Source of the DNA: Prevotella sp.
GTDB taxonomy: Bacteria > Bacteroidota > Bacteroidia > Bacteroidales > Bacteroidaceae
Reading direction: 5' to 3'
Length of the DNA: 53,356 nucleotides
Assembly: GCA_017417465.1 (NCBI GenBank)
Contig: JAFPZD010000261.1
Span: forward strand, 1 to 53,356
Shown: positions 17,358-26,272 of the stretch, one piece after another
Numbering within the stretch: position 1 is the first letter of the stretch
Layout of the letters: every line of letters starts with the position of its first letter
Translations under genes and position numbers: made by a program
Notes under the pieces: model-generated
The model's input: the letters and a program-made list of their open reading frames with translations, nothing else
What the model was told of the DNA's origin: nothing
Databases searched by the model: none

Positions 17358-18368
17358 TCACTTCTTCGCGTCCATAGCCTGGCAGGCGGTGATAGCCACC
17401 AGATAATAAATATCTTCCACACTACAGCCACGTGAGAGGTCGTTGACCGGACGGGCGATGCCCTGAAGGATGGGGCCGACGGCGACGGCGTCACCAAGGC
17501 GCTGCACCAGCTTGTAGGCAATGTTACCCACCTCGAGACAGGGGAAGACGAGGACATTGGCATTGCCGGCGATGTCCGAGCCGGGAGCTTTCTTCTTGCC
17601 GACAGCGGGCACGAGGGCGGCGTCAGCCTGCAGCTCACCGTCGATCTTCAACGTCGGGTCGAGCTCCTTTGCCAGACGTGTGGCATCAATCACCTTGTCG
17701 ACCACCTCATGCTGTGCCGAGCCCTTCGTCGAGAAGCTCAGCATGGCCACGCGTGGGTCAGCGAAGCCGGCAACGCTCTTGGCGGTCTGCGCCGTGCAGA
17801 CGGCAATCTGGCTGAGCTGGTTAGCATCGGGCATGGGCGTCACGGCAACGTCGCCGACCACCAGCACGCCATTCTCGCCGTACTCCGGTTTCTGCGTAAT
17901 CATCAGCATGGCGCCACTGACGCAGGTGATGCCCGGCGCACACTTGATGATCTGCAGGGCGGGTCTGAGCGTCTCACCCGTCGTCGACAAGGCACCGCTG
18001 ATCTGGCCGTCAGCGCCCTCGGTCTTGATGATCATGCAGCCCAAATATAGCGGGTCCTTCACCAGCTCACGGGCCTTCTCAATCGTCATGCCCTTCTTCT
18101 CACGCAACTTCGTCAGCAGCTGGGCATACTCCTCACTGCGCTCGCAGTTCAGGGGGTCGATGAGTGTAGCCTTGTCAATGTGAGTCAGACCTTTCTCCTT
18201 GGCCAAGGCATGCACCTTGTCGGGGTTTCCAATCAGGATGAGGTCGGCGATATCGTCGGCCAGCACACGGTCGGCGGCCGTCAGTGTGCGCTCCTCTTCA
18301 GCTTCGGGAAGCACGATGCGCTGCTTGTTACTCTTGGCACGCGCAATAATTTGTTCTAATAATCCCAT
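17358..18368 (-). CDS. pta: Phosphate acetyltransferase
   Basis: 336 residues, the short form of Pta lacking an N-terminal DRTGG region. Converts acetyl-CoA + phosphate to acetyl phosphate, which AckA then uses. Motifs: RIVLPEAEEERTL at the start, GALSTTGETLRPALQII, FPCLEVGNIAYKLVQRLG and GPILQGIARPVNDLSRG at the end. Own promoter upstream; transcription continues to ackA through the repeat-filled spacer. Confidence 0.97.
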   Translation of the reverse strand: MGLLEQIIARAKSNKQRIVLPEAEEERTLTAADRVLADDIADLILIGNPDKVHALAKEKGLTHIDKATLIDPLNCERSEEYAQLLTKLREKKGMTIEKARELVKDPLYLGCMIIKTEGADGQISGALSTTGETLRPALQIIKCAPGITCVSGAMLMITQKPEYGENGVLVVGDVAVTPMPDANQLSQIAVCTAQTAKSVAGFADPRVAMLSFSTKGSAQHEVVDKVIDATRLAKELDPTLKIDGELQADAALVPAVGKKKAPGSDIAGNANVLVFPCLEVGNIAYKLVQRLGDAVAVGPILQGIARPVNDLSRGCSVEDIYYLVAITACQAMDAKK

Positions 18369-18399
18369 AGTTTGTTTTGATTAAAATATAATATCCGTG

Positions 18400-18407
18400 C
18401 AAAAGTA
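18400..18407 (-). promoter_or_regulatory. pta-ackA promoter -7 box
   Basis: The complement reads TACTTTTGCAC, 32 bp before the pta start. No well-spaced TTTG upstream. The rest of 18408-18608, between pta and ccsA, contains no gene I can recognise; 18480-18600 is GC-rich like coding DNA but holds no convincing product. Confidence 0.55.
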
Positions 18408-18608
18408 CGAAAAAAAATCCAAATACGTGCCAGAAGCCAATATAATTAAATGTATTTTGCAGTTGCCACCATTTTCCGATATCCGCGCGCCCGACCTTGG
18501 TCGCTTGCCATCAGCGGGACACAAGAAATCAGTGCCTCACGACCGATGGTCATTGCTACGCTCGTCAAACCGCCTTTCAGTCAGCCCGTTGCTCCCGTTC
18601 CGTCCTCC

Positions 18609-19460
18609 TCATTTCTTATCGCTCATACTATAGGTATGAACGCTTGCGCCTTTGGCAGAGGGGAGATAGTTGATGCCCCACCAGCACATCTGCAAGAGGA
18701 CAAAAGAGATGACCAGCGTCCAGAGGGCCAGCCGCTCGCGATGACGAGGGTACTGGCGATAGTGGACATAGACAAGATAGGCGAGCCAGGTGATGGCGGC
18801 CCACGTCTCCTTCGGATCCCACGACCAGTAGTGCCCCCAAGCTTCCTTCGCCCAAAGAGCACCGAAGAGCATGCCGATGGTAAGGAAGGCAAGTCCGACA
18901 TAGACAAGATTATCGGTGATGTCGAGCTCGGGCAGTCCGTTTTGTCCCGCAACGACCTCTTCGTCTGCCATGGGCCGATTGGTGCTCACCGTCGGCTCCT
19001 TCTTAAAAAACAGCAGATAGATGGCCATCACCGTAGCTGCACCGAGCACGGCATATGCGAACATATAGACAATGACGTGTGGTGCGAACCAAGGACTCTG
19101 CAGCGCTGGCATCAGCGTCTTGTCATGAATCTCCGGCTTGAAAAGGTTCACACAGATGAACACCAATGCCAATAGGGTCGAGAACGACAGAATCCACTTG
19201 TATTTCCATCGTGTGTAGACAATGATACCCGCCAAGGGCAGGAAGAACGAGTACCATAGACGCGTCTCGCCCATCGTGCGCAGTGGCGGACGCTCCAGCG
19301 AGACCCACATTAAAATAATGAACGCAAAGAAAACCAGCAAGCCTGCAATGGTCGTCGTGTGGGCCATACCCGTCTTGCCCTTCCAAGCAGCCCAGGCTCC
19401 TACCGCCCACAGCAGCACCGACGTTATCGCGAAATATATGAATTGCTCCCAGCTAATCAT
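18609..19460 (-). CDS. ccsA: Cytochrome c biogenesis protein CcsA/ResC
   Basis: 283 residues, about eight membrane segments. With ResB (Ccs1) it forms the System II haem exporter and cytochrome c synthetase. The haem-binding WWD-type motif WAKEAWGHYWSWDPKETW is present, along with conserved histidines (HVIVYMFAYAVLGA; VHYRQYPRHRE). Placed directly 3' of resB (21 bp) at the end of the nrfHA operon, so its job is presumably haem attachment to NrfH and NrfA. Confidence 0.93.
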   Translation of the reverse strand: MISWEQFIYFAITSVLLWAVGAWAAWKGKTGMAHTTTIAGLLVFFAFIILMWVSLERPPLRTMGETRLWYSFFLPLAGIIVYTRWKYKWILSFSTLLALVFICVNLFKPEIHDKTLMPALQSPWFAPHVIVYMFAYAVLGAATVMAIYLLFFKKEPTVSTNRPMADEEVVAGQNGLPELDITDNLVYVGLAFLTIGMLFGALWAKEAWGHYWSWDPKETWAAITWLAYLVYVHYRQYPRHRERLALWTLVISFVLLQMCWWGINYLPSAKGASVHTYSMSDKK

Positions 19461-19481
19461 CTATAAACTAAAATCTTTAAG

Positions 19482-20372
19482 CTATAAAACTTTTTTCCTT
19501 CCTCCGATAACGAACATGCAAACGGCACCTGCCAGCATCATATAAATGCCCGTATAGACCAGCGGCAGCCACGGGTCGCTCACCAATTCGAGTATCGAAA
19601 TCTGGCTCTGAGCACCCATCTGCGTGTCATAGCCGTACTGGTAGATTTTCCAGCCGTCCACCTCGTAGGGTTTGTTGACGTCGACCGTGGTTTCGATGTT
19701 CTTGCCCGTCTTGGTCAGTATCTGAATCTCCGAGGCAAAGCGCTTGGGCGAACCATCGTCGTAGGTCTCCATAATGAACTTTTTCAGTTCGATGGCCAAC
19801 GCCATCTCCTTGACGGCACCGTCGGCCGTAAGTGCGCGCCACTCCGGTTCCCCGATGGAGGTAATCATTTTGACCCGCTGCATGTCGGCATTGCCCAGCG
19901 TGGCCGTGGTAAGGGCGAGAAACAGTCCGAGGTGATTCAGCAGGAAGGCGATGTTTCGCATGTTGCAGTGCCACGGCAACAGGCACAACCGTTTCAGTAT
20001 GACAACACCCAGAATGACAGCTATATACACATAGACCAGCACGAACGGCCAAAACGACAGCATGTTGTTCAGCCATGTGCCGCCGACCTGCTGCCGCGTC
20101 AGTCCCATGATAATCGTCATCAACACAGCATACGCCATCGCCGGTATCGCAGCCTGATAGGTGGCGATGAAATGGAAAGCATAAACCTTCTTACGCAGCA
20201 TGTATACCACCGCGATGATTGCAAGGAATCCAGCCAACACGATTCCATTTAAAGGCCACGCAAACGCTTCCCATACCACAGAGCCGACACTCAGTTCCAG
20301 TGCAAGTCCTGCAAAGATAAGGCCCCCTCCGACGAGGAAGCCTTCCTTAAATGTCCATGGTTTAGTCCACAC
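19482..20372 (-). CDS. resB: Cytochrome c biogenesis protein ResB/Ccs1-like
   Basis: 296 residues: four or five N-terminal membrane segments, then a periplasmic domain from about residue 150 (AFLLNHLGLFLALTTATLG, then a beta-rich part including YEVDGWKIYQYGYDTQMG), and a last membrane helix near the C-terminus. The YEVDGW.IYQ.GYD segment is the typical ResB signature. Partner of CcsA downstream. Confidence 0.88.
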   Translation of the reverse strand: MWTKPWTFKEGFLVGGGLIFAGLALELSVGSVVWEAFAWPLNGIVLAGFLAIIAVVYMLRKKVYAFHFIATYQAAIPAMAYAVLMTIIMGLTRQQVGGTWLNNMLSFWPFVLVYVYIAVILGVVILKRLCLLPWHCNMRNIAFLLNHLGLFLALTTATLGNADMQRVKMITSIGEPEWRALTADGAVKEMALAIELKKFIMETYDDGSPKRFASEIQILTKTGKNIETTVDVNKPYEVDGWKIYQYGYDTQMGAQSQISILELVSDPWLPLVYTGIYMMLAGAVCMFVIGGRKKVL

Positions 20373-20394
20373 TTTTTTAATTTACTATTAGATA

Positions 20395-20492
20395 AAGTTA
20401 GAAGGAGTTAGAGGTAGATAGAGATAGTTAGAAGGAGTAAGAGGTAGTTAGAAGGAGTTAGAGGTAGTTAGAAGGAGTTAGAAGTCATTAGT
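20395..20492. repeat. TTAGAAGGAGTTAGAGGTAG repeat between nrfA and resB
   Basis: At least four repeats of a roughly 20-bp word AGTTAGAAGGAGTTAGAGGT in the 185-bp space between nrfA and resB. It separates the structural genes from the maturation genes and could set their relative expression. Confidence 0.85.
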
Positions 20493-20557
20493 ATAGTCCT
20501 CTCAGGTGTATCGAAGCTCAAGTCTATCCTACTTTACTCCTTAACCTCCTATACTCC

Positions 20558-22105
20558 TCAAATCTCAATCAGCTTACCGTTCTTCTTAGCCTCCTCAATC
20601 CACTTGGGCTCGATTTCCTGCAAGAACTTCTGCTTGTTCTCTTTCAGCGTCTTCATGTCGAGACCGATATACTCCTGGGCCTTAGCCTTAGTCGAGATGT
20701 CAGGCATAGGCACATCGCCGATAAAACCATGCTTGGCCAACACCTTCGACAGCATCAGACGGGCCTCCTGAGCCTGTACCAGTCCGTCGCTGAACAGACG
20801 CTGGACTTCCTGTGGGGCATGGAATGAAGCACCATGCGAGGCAAAGGCATAGTCCCAGCGCCACTGGCTGCTGCGGATCAGTTGCAGGATAGGCTTCATC
20901 TCTGCCTCTGTGGCACCCTTCTCCCAAGCAAACTTCGCCTCGATATGGGCTGCCGCCAGCTGCTTCTCTAACTTCGTGCGGCTCTCGCGTGTCTTGGCTT
21001 GACGCTCATAGACGTTCTGTTTCAAGACCTCTGCATCCTGACGGTGACAGGTCTGACAGGTACGGTCGATATTTGCCAATGGCGAGGTAACGCGGTGGTC
21101 GCTGAACTTCACGCCGCCTTCCTGTTTATACGGCATGTGGCAGTCGGCACACGAGACGCCACGCTGGCCGTGAATACCTTGCAATGCCATCTCGTAGCCG
21201 GGATGCTGCGCCTTCAGAATAGGAGTCTTCGACAGCGGATGGATATAGTCGTAGAAACCTATCGAGTCGTAATACTCCTCAGCAGTCTCGCAGGTAAAGC
21301 CCTTGTCATGCGGGAACATCAGGTAGTTAGCCTTGCCAGGATTGTTGGGATCGTTAGGCTTGATGAAGTAGTACTCCGTATGACACTGGGCACAGACCAG
21401 CGAGCGCATCTCCTGATGGGAGGCCTTCTTCAGGTCAAGGCCACGACGGGCAAAAGCCTCGTAGATAGCAGGACGGGCAGGACGTAGATTCATCGTGCGG
21501 GCATCGTGACAGTCAGAGCATCCGATGGTGTTCACCTCCTCGGCACCCAGCTCACTCCATTTCTTGGCATAGAAGTTGGCAGGATCCATCACTGATTTCG
21601 AGTCACTGAGCTCACGCATCATACGAGGCACATCGGGACCTTTACACGTCCAACACGTAGCAGGCTGCATGTCGGCAGCGATGGAGTCGTCAGTAATCTG
21701 GATGCCGGGATTGCCCGTACGCAGAATCTTACGCATGTCCTCCAACGCATGCTTGTGGCCGCGAGGCGTGTTGTAGTGACGCGAGAAGGCATAGCCTGCC
21801 CACAGGATGACCATCTCCGGACGGTCGGCCAGTTCATCTGTTTCCTGAGAGCCGTTGAACATCGAACGGAATGTGGTGTCCTCAGTCATCGCCCACGTCT
21901 CATACTCACGCGGGTAGTCGGCCTTGAACTTCTCGTTCTGCGCCACGATTGAGTCTTCGAACACCGTACGCTTGTTATTGAACACGCTGGCCACCTCGGC
22001 TCTGCGCTCCATCAGCGACGACACGAGCAGTCCCAGGATAAAAACTACTGCTATCGATCCTCCGAACAGGATCCAACCTTGCCATTGTTTTAATGTCTTT
22101 GCCAT
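20558..22105 (-). CDS. nrfA: Cytochrome c nitrite reductase, pentahaem catalytic subunit
   Basis: 515 residues. Reduces nitrite to ammonium with six electrons in the periplasm. Five haem sites are visible: the active-site CWTCK (residues 151-155, lysine in place of histidine), then CSDCH (196), CAQCH (238), CADCH (319) and CQTCH (350). CHTEYYF after the third site supplies the active-site tyrosine. The N-terminal helix GWILFGGSIAVVFILGLLVSS is a signal anchor. Pairs with NrfH upstream; resB-ccsA downstream. Confidence 0.98.
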   Translation of the reverse strand: MAKTLKQWQGWILFGGSIAVVFILGLLVSSLMERRAEVASVFNNKRTVFEDSIVAQNEKFKADYPREYETWAMTEDTTFRSMFNGSQETDELADRPEMVILWAGYAFSRHYNTPRGHKHALEDMRKILRTGNPGIQITDDSIAADMQPATCWTCKGPDVPRMMRELSDSKSVMDPANFYAKKWSELGAEEVNTIGCSDCHDARTMNLRPARPAIYEAFARRGLDLKKASHQEMRSLVCAQCHTEYYFIKPNDPNNPGKANYLMFPHDKGFTCETAEEYYDSIGFYDYIHPLSKTPILKAQHPGYEMALQGIHGQRGVSCADCHMPYKQEGGVKFSDHRVTSPLANIDRTCQTCHRQDAEVLKQNVYERQAKTRESRTKLEKQLAAAHIEAKFAWEKGATEAEMKPILQLIRSSQWRWDYAFASHGASFHAPQEVQRLFSDGLVQAQEARLMLSKVLAKHGFIGDVPMPDISTKAKAQEYIGLDMKTLKENKQKFLQEIEPKWIEEAKKNGKLIEI

Positions 22106-22137
22106 ATCTAGTAATTTACAATTTATCGATTTACGCT

Positions 22138-22743
22138 TTATTTCCTATTTCTCAATTTCTGAATCCACTCAGGCACTGGCGATGGTGGCAGCGGCGTCAC
22201 ACCTTCGGCATTCGGCGTCGCCATCAGCGAGTTCATACCGCCATGGGGCACATTGCGGTGACAGTCCCAGCACACCCTACCGCCCTGCGCCTGCTGCTGC
22301 ATATAGCCCATGCGGCCCGTCTTCACAAACTCCGTGTTCAGCTGTTCATGGCAGCGGATACAGTTGTCCATCACCACCTGTCCCGTCAGCTTCTCAGCCT
22401 TGATGGCCTGATGCTCCATGTGGGCCACGAAGTACGCCGTGTGCTTCAGTCCGTCAACAGCCTTGAAACCGTAATACACCGCCATATTTTGATGCGGCAC
22501 ATGACAGTCGTTGCATGTGGCATCCCGTCCGTGCGACGAATGGCTCCACGTGGCGTAGTAAGGCGTCATGATGTGACAGTTGACGCAGGCCGACGGGTTG
22601 TCGCCCACAAAATAAGTATGCGCCCTGAGCAGATACATAAACAATCCGCCGAGGCCGCATACGATCCCCGCTATCACCAGCAAACCAACCTTCTGTCGAT
22701 ACGATAGCCAGTCTTTAAAAGCTAATATTTCCTTTAGTTTCAT
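22138..22743 (-). CDS. nrfH: Cytochrome c nitrite reductase, tetrahaem quinol dehydrogenase subunit
   Basis: 201 residues, NapC/NirT family. An N-terminal membrane helix (VGLLVIAGIVCGLGGLFMYLL, about 19-39) anchors four CxxCH haem sites: CVNCH (53), CNDCH (77), CIRCH (128), CWDCH (158). It takes electrons from the menaquinol pool and passes them to NrfA. First gene of the operon, 32 bp before nrfA, behind a complete promoter. Confidence 0.97.
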   Translation of the reverse strand: MKLKEILAFKDWLSYRQKVGLLVIAGIVCGLGGLFMYLLRAHTYFVGDNPSACVNCHIMTPYYATWSHSSHGRDATCNDCHVPHQNMAVYYGFKAVDGLKHTAYFVAHMEHQAIKAEKLTGQVVMDNCIRCHEQLNTEFVKTGRMGYMQQQAQGGRVCWDCHRNVPHGGMNSLMATPNAEGVTPLPPSPVPEWIQKLRNRK

Positions 22744-22766
22744 CCGCTACTGGTGTAATTTGTGGG

Positions 22767-22798
22767 CAAATTTACAAAAAATATTTAATAGTACCAAA
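22767..22798 (-). promoter_or_regulatory. nrf operon promoter
   Basis: Complement: TTTG (22795-22798), 20 bp, TAAATTTG (22767-22774), then C. Complete consensus 24 bp before nrfH, giving a very short leader. I looked for an FNR/CRP-type palindrome upstream and found none clear. Confidence 0.8.
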
Positions 22799-22915
22799 TT
22801 TTCAGCCACTTATTTGACATAAAAAATGCTAATCCCGTTATTCTAGCAGAAAAGGAGCTTGCAATTCCCGAGATTCAGATTATTTCTCACAAACATAATA
22901 ATTAACTGAAAATTA

Positions 22916-22940
22916 TCCCGCTTCGTTTTTTGAAGCGGGA
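22916..22940 (-). terminator. Hairpin after the dcw cluster
   Basis: TCCCGCTTC (22916-22924) pairs with GAAGCGGGA (22932-22940) with a 7-nt loop. On the minus strand the stem is followed by TAATTTT, so it may stop transcripts coming from ftsZ before they reach nrfH. Confidence 0.6.
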
Positions 22941-22998
22941 AAAGCGCGAAAGGTCACAACAGTCACGTATAGAAAGTCACATTTACGTGTTTGCAATG

Positions 22999-23024
22999 CC
23001 ATGGTTCTACACGGTTTAACACGG
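22999..23024. repeat. AACCGTGT-type repeat, diverged copy
   Basis: The complement reads GTTAAACCGTGTAGAACCATGG, clearly related to the two copies at 38217-38283 at the other end of the dcw cluster. The rest of 22941-23059 holds no gene I can support. Confidence 0.65.
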
Positions 23025-23059
23025 CTGGCCGCGTTTTCGGGGACGTTGGCGATGCGCGC

Positions 23060-23147
23060 CGAGCGGGTGGCCGATGTGCGCCGAGCGGGTGGCCGATGCG
23101 CGCCGAGCGGAACAGTGGTGCGCGCCGAGCTGTCGAAAACTGCACGA
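23060..23147. repeat. 22-bp tandem array C (GC-rich)
   Basis: Four units in 22-bp register (23060, 23082, 23104, 23126), each starting CGAG. The first two read CGAGCGGGTGGCCGAT then GYGCGC, the third shares the ends only, the fourth is diverged. Same period and same CGAG anchor as arrays A and B but with a different interior. Located 3' of ftsZ. Confidence 0.8.
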
Positions 23148-23160
23148 TGAAACGTTAAAG

Positions 23161-23198
23161 AACATCACAAAGGCCCAGTTTTGGGCCTTTGTGATGTT
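23161..23198. terminator. Perfect 17-bp-stem hairpin after ftsZ
   Basis: AACATCACAAAGGCCCA (23161-23177) pairs perfectly with TGGGCCTTTGTGATGTT (23182-23198), loop of 4. It is 61 bp after the ftsZ stop. No strong T-run follows on either strand, so it may be an RNA 3'-end stabiliser or an interspersed palindrome rather than a classic intrinsic terminator. Confidence 0.7.
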
Positions 23199-23259
23199 CA
23201 CCATCTTGTTCAGATTCACTCTGGTGGGCACGACGCCCGCTCCAAGAGGGGGCTAAACT

Positions 23260-24573
23260 TTAGACGAAGCTGATGACGCCCTGCTGCACATCGGCGTTAT
23301 CGGGTCGCTGTGGCTCTGCGGTGGGTGCAGGATTACCGATGCTGGCCAAGATTTCGCGTGTGCGCTTATAGGTTGGTGTCTGCTCGACGGCTGAGATGAC
23401 GTTGTCGTTGTCGAGGTCCTCGGGCGAGAAGATGTAGATGTTCGGGCGGCGCTTGTAGCGCTTTGCCGAGTCGCTGTCGCCATAGTAGTGACCGCGGCGC
23501 TCGTCGCGCTTGGCGGCGCGCTCCTGCTCTTCGGCCAAGCGGTTGGCGTCCTCGCGTGTCTGTTGCTTGAGCATACGCTCCTCCATACCGTCGACGTCCT
23601 GCATGCCGAAGCCTGTGGCGAGGATGGTGACCTTGACCTTCTTGCCGAGGTCGGGGTCGATGGCGACACCCCACTTTATTTCGAAGTCTCCGAACTTGTC
23701 CATGAACTCGTGGACGTAGTTCATCTCCTCCATCATGAAGTTGTCCTTCGAGTCCTTCTCGTGACTGAACGAGATGTTGAGCAGGATCTTTTTCGAGTTG
23801 AAGATGTCGTTGTCGTTGAGGAGCGGCGAGTTGAGGGCATCATCGATGGCCTTCTTCACACGGTCTTCGCCCTCGCCGTAACCTGTCGACATGATGGCTA
23901 CGCCACCGTCCTGCAGCACGGTCTTCACATCGTTGAAGTCGAGGTTCATGGTGCCGTGAAGGGTGATGATCTCGGCGATAGACTTGGCAGCCACCGAGAG
24001 GGTGTCATCGGCCTTGCCGAAAGCGTCGAGGAAGCTAAGATCGGGATAGATCTCACGCAGACGCTCGTTGTTGATGACGAGGAGGGCGTCGACATGCTTG
24101 CCCATCTCCTCAACACCGTCGAGGGCCTGGTCGATCTTCTTGTTGCCTTCGAAGCGGAAGGGGATGGTGACGATGCCGACGGTGAGGATGCCCATCTCCT
24201 TCGACACGCGGGCAATAACGGGGGCGGCGCCGGTGCCGGTGCCACCACCCATACCGGCGGTAATGAAGGCCATGCGGGTGCCATCACTGAGCATGTTCTT
24301 GATTTCGTCCAGACTCTCCTCGGCAGCAGCGCGCGCCTTTGCGGGGCGGTTGCCGGCACCGAGGCCCTCGCTGCCCAACTGTAGCTTGACGGGCACAGGC
24401 GAGTCGTTAAGTGCCTGGTTGTCGGTGTTGCACACTACGAAGGTCACGTCGTGGATGCCTTCCTTATACATGTGGTTGACAGCATTGCCGCCACCGCCTC
24501 CTACGCCGATGACTTTGATGATGCTGTGCTTCTCCTCGGGAATGCCGAAGTCGAGTATTTCGTTGCCTACCAT
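23260..24573 (-). CDS. ftsZ: Cell division GTPase FtsZ
   Basis: 437 residues. Tubulin-like GTPase forming the Z ring. IKVIGVGGGGGNAVNHM at 19-35, tubulin signature GGGTGTGAAPVI near 109, T7-loop region LNFDDVKTV equivalent (LDFNDVKTVL). A long charged linker (MLKQQTREDANRLAEEQERAA, then a Arg/Lys-rich part) leads to a C-terminal tail ending GVISFV. Last gene of the dcw cluster; separated from ftsA by 229 bp of repeat DNA and followed by two hairpins. Confidence 0.98.
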   Translation of the reverse strand: MVGNEILDFGIPEEKHSIIKVIGVGGGGGNAVNHMYKEGIHDVTFVVCNTDNQALNDSPVPVKLQLGSEGLGAGNRPAKARAAAEESLDEIKNMLSDGTRMAFITAGMGGGTGTGAAPVIARVSKEMGILTVGIVTIPFRFEGNKKIDQALDGVEEMGKHVDALLVINNERLREIYPDLSFLDAFGKADDTLSVAAKSIAEIITLHGTMNLDFNDVKTVLQDGGVAIMSTGYGEGEDRVKKAIDDALNSPLLNDNDIFNSKKILLNISFSHEKDSKDNFMMEEMNYVHEFMDKFGDFEIKWGVAIDPDLGKKVKVTILATGFGMQDVDGMEERMLKQQTREDANRLAEEQERAAKRDERRGHYYGDSDSAKRYKRRPNIYIFSPEDLDNDNVISAVEQTPTYKRTREILASIGNPAPTAEPQRPDNADVQQGVISFV

Positions 24574-24802
24574 TGCTATTTACTATTTGACTATTTACAA
24601 TTTACTTTTTATTTTCGATCCTAGTTTATTTACTATTTGACTATTTTAGATTTACTATTTATTTACGATCTGATTATTTCACTATTTCAAGATTACACCA
24701 TTTCTTTATTTCAGCATTTCACCATTTTCGACACAGCGAATCGTCAAATAGCTAAATTGTAAATAAATAGTAAATCGTAAATCGTCAAATAGTAAATTAC
24801 CA
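24574..24802. repeat. TTTACTATTTGACTATTTAC repeat block, ftsA-ftsZ junction
   Basis: Almost the full 229 bp consist of variants of TTTACTATTTGACTATT, TTTCACCATT and, near the ftsA end, the inverse words AAATCGTCAAATAGTAAAT. The two halves are complementary, so the RNA could fold into a long AT-rich hairpin between ftsA and ftsZ. No promoter consensus is obvious, though FtsZ is normally needed in greater amount than FtsA. Confidence 0.85.
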
Positions 24803-26272
24803 TCATTCTTCAGCGAAGATGTCGTTGCCGAACTTCTTAAGACCTTTCTTGGTCCTGTTCCACCAACTGTTCTCCTTCTTGCGCCGACGCTCCTCTTCGC
24901 GACGCTGGCGCTCCTCCTCTTCAGCTTTCTCCTGTTCTTGGCGTTGGCGCTCTTCTTCTTCCTCTTTCTTGCGACGAGCCTCCTCGGCAGCTCGTTCCTC
25001 CTCCTTGATGGGGCGGATGGTGCCAGTCTCTATTTCGTGTGCCTGGCGTGCCTTGCGGTCGTCGGCACGGCGCAGGTTGTCGTCGTCGGCAAAGAGGTTG
25101 CCCTGCTCATCGATGGGTGAGCCAGCGCAATTGATGTCGCCCTTTGCGAGCAATCCAAGCACGGTGTTGAACATGCCGTTGTGCGACTTTATCTGCTCGT
25201 TGCCCGAATTGATGGTCATGGTGACAAACTTGGCCACGCGCACCTTATCGACCCGCATGTAAGTGTTGAAGGCCTTCTCGATGTTGCGCATGTTGGCACC
25301 GCCACCGGTGAGGATGATGCCGCCCAGAAGCTTGTCGGAATACTCTGAGGGAATCTGGTAGCTGACGTTCTCGATGATCTCCTCCATGCGGCCCTCAACA
25401 ATCTCGATGAAGCGGCGGCTCTCCACCTGACGGTCCATGTCGATAGAGAACTTCAGGTTGGGGTCGATCTCGGTGTTGTCGGTGTAGGCGGAGGCATGCT
25501 TGAGCTTCATCTGTTCGGCATCCGACTCTTCCATCTGGAGGGAGGCGATGTCCTTAGTGATGTTGTTCGAGCCCAGGGGGATGACTGCGAGATGGCGCAG
25601 CACGTTCTTCCAGAAGACGGAGACGGTGGTAGTGTCGGCACCGATGTCGACGAGTGCGCAGCCCGAGCGTTTCTCAGTCTCGGTGAGCACGGCGTTGGCC
25701 AGTGCCAGTGGTGCGAGGTACATGTCGGCCACCTCGATGCCTGCCGTCTCGAAGCAGCGGTTGAGGTTCAGGAAGAAGGCCTTTCGCTCCAGGATGTTGA
25801 GGAAGTTGCCCTCCAAATGTGTTGCGCGAATGCCCACGGGGTCCATCTGCAGCTGGTTGTCGACGCGGTACTCCTGCTCGGCGACGTCGAGAATCTTCTG
25901 CTCGGGATAGTCGAGGGCGCGGTTGGCGTCCATCAGCTCGACGACCATCTCCTGAGTGATGATGCTGTCGGCGGGCAGCACCTTGCTGATGGTATTACGG
26001 ACGCTGCGGATAGACTGTCCACCGACGCCGACGAACACCTGGGTGATGCGCGTCTTGAGCTGTGCCTCCAGTTTCTTGACGATGTTGGTGAGGCACTGCG
26101 CCGTTTTGTCGATGTTGTAAACCACACCCTTACGAATAAACGACGAAGACTCCTCCTTGACCATGGCGAGCACCGAGATGCTGCCATCGGGCTTCTTCTG
26201 TCCGGCAATGCCCGTCACCTTCGATGAGCCGAGCTCTATTGCCACGATAAATTCTTTTACTTCTACTGCCAT
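24803..26272 (-). CDS. ftsA: Cell division protein FtsA
   Basis: 489 residues, actin-like ATPase that ties FtsZ to the membrane. FIVAIELGSSKVTGIAGQK is the phosphate-1 motif, ALVDIGADTTTVSVF phosphate-2, IILTGGGANMRNIEKAF the adenosine motif. After the core there is a long Glu/Arg/Lys-rich coiled coil (about residues 415-465) and a C-terminal basic amphipathic helix (NSWWNRTKKGLKKFGNDIF), the membrane-targeting sequence on an extended stalk. Confidence 0.97.
   Translation of the reverse strand: MAVEVKEFIVAIELGSSKVTGIAGQKKPDGSISVLAMVKEESSSFIRKGVVYNIDKTAQCLTNIVKKLEAQLKTRITQVFVGVGGQSIRSVRNTISKVLPADSIITQEMVVELMDANRALDYPEQKILDVAEQEYRVDNQLQMDPVGIRATHLEGNFLNILERKAFFLNLNRCFETAGIEVADMYLAPLALANAVLTETEKRSGCALVDIGADTTTVSVFWKNVLRHLAVIPLGSNNITKDIASLQMEESDAEQMKLKHASAYTDNTEIDPNLKFSIDMDRQVESRRFIEIVEGRMEEIIENVSYQIPSEYSDKLLGGIILTGGGANMRNIEKAFNTYMRVDKVRVAKFVTMTINSGNEQIKSHNGMFNTVLGLLAKGDINCAGSPIDEQGNLFADDDNLRRADDRKARQAHEIETGTIRPIKEEERAAEEARRKKEEEEERQRQEQEKAEEEERQRREEERRRKKENSWWNRTKKGLKKFGNDIFAEE

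Noticed and set aside
18480-18608. Gene remnant between pta and ccsA
   Set aside because: GC-rich like coding DNA, but no frame gives a recognisable protein fragment; left as unassigned intergenic DNA.
22941-23256. Small genes in the GC-rich ftsZ-nrfH gap
   Set aside because: Open frames on both strands exist only because of the GC-rich 22-bp array; none has a start context, signal or familiar residues.
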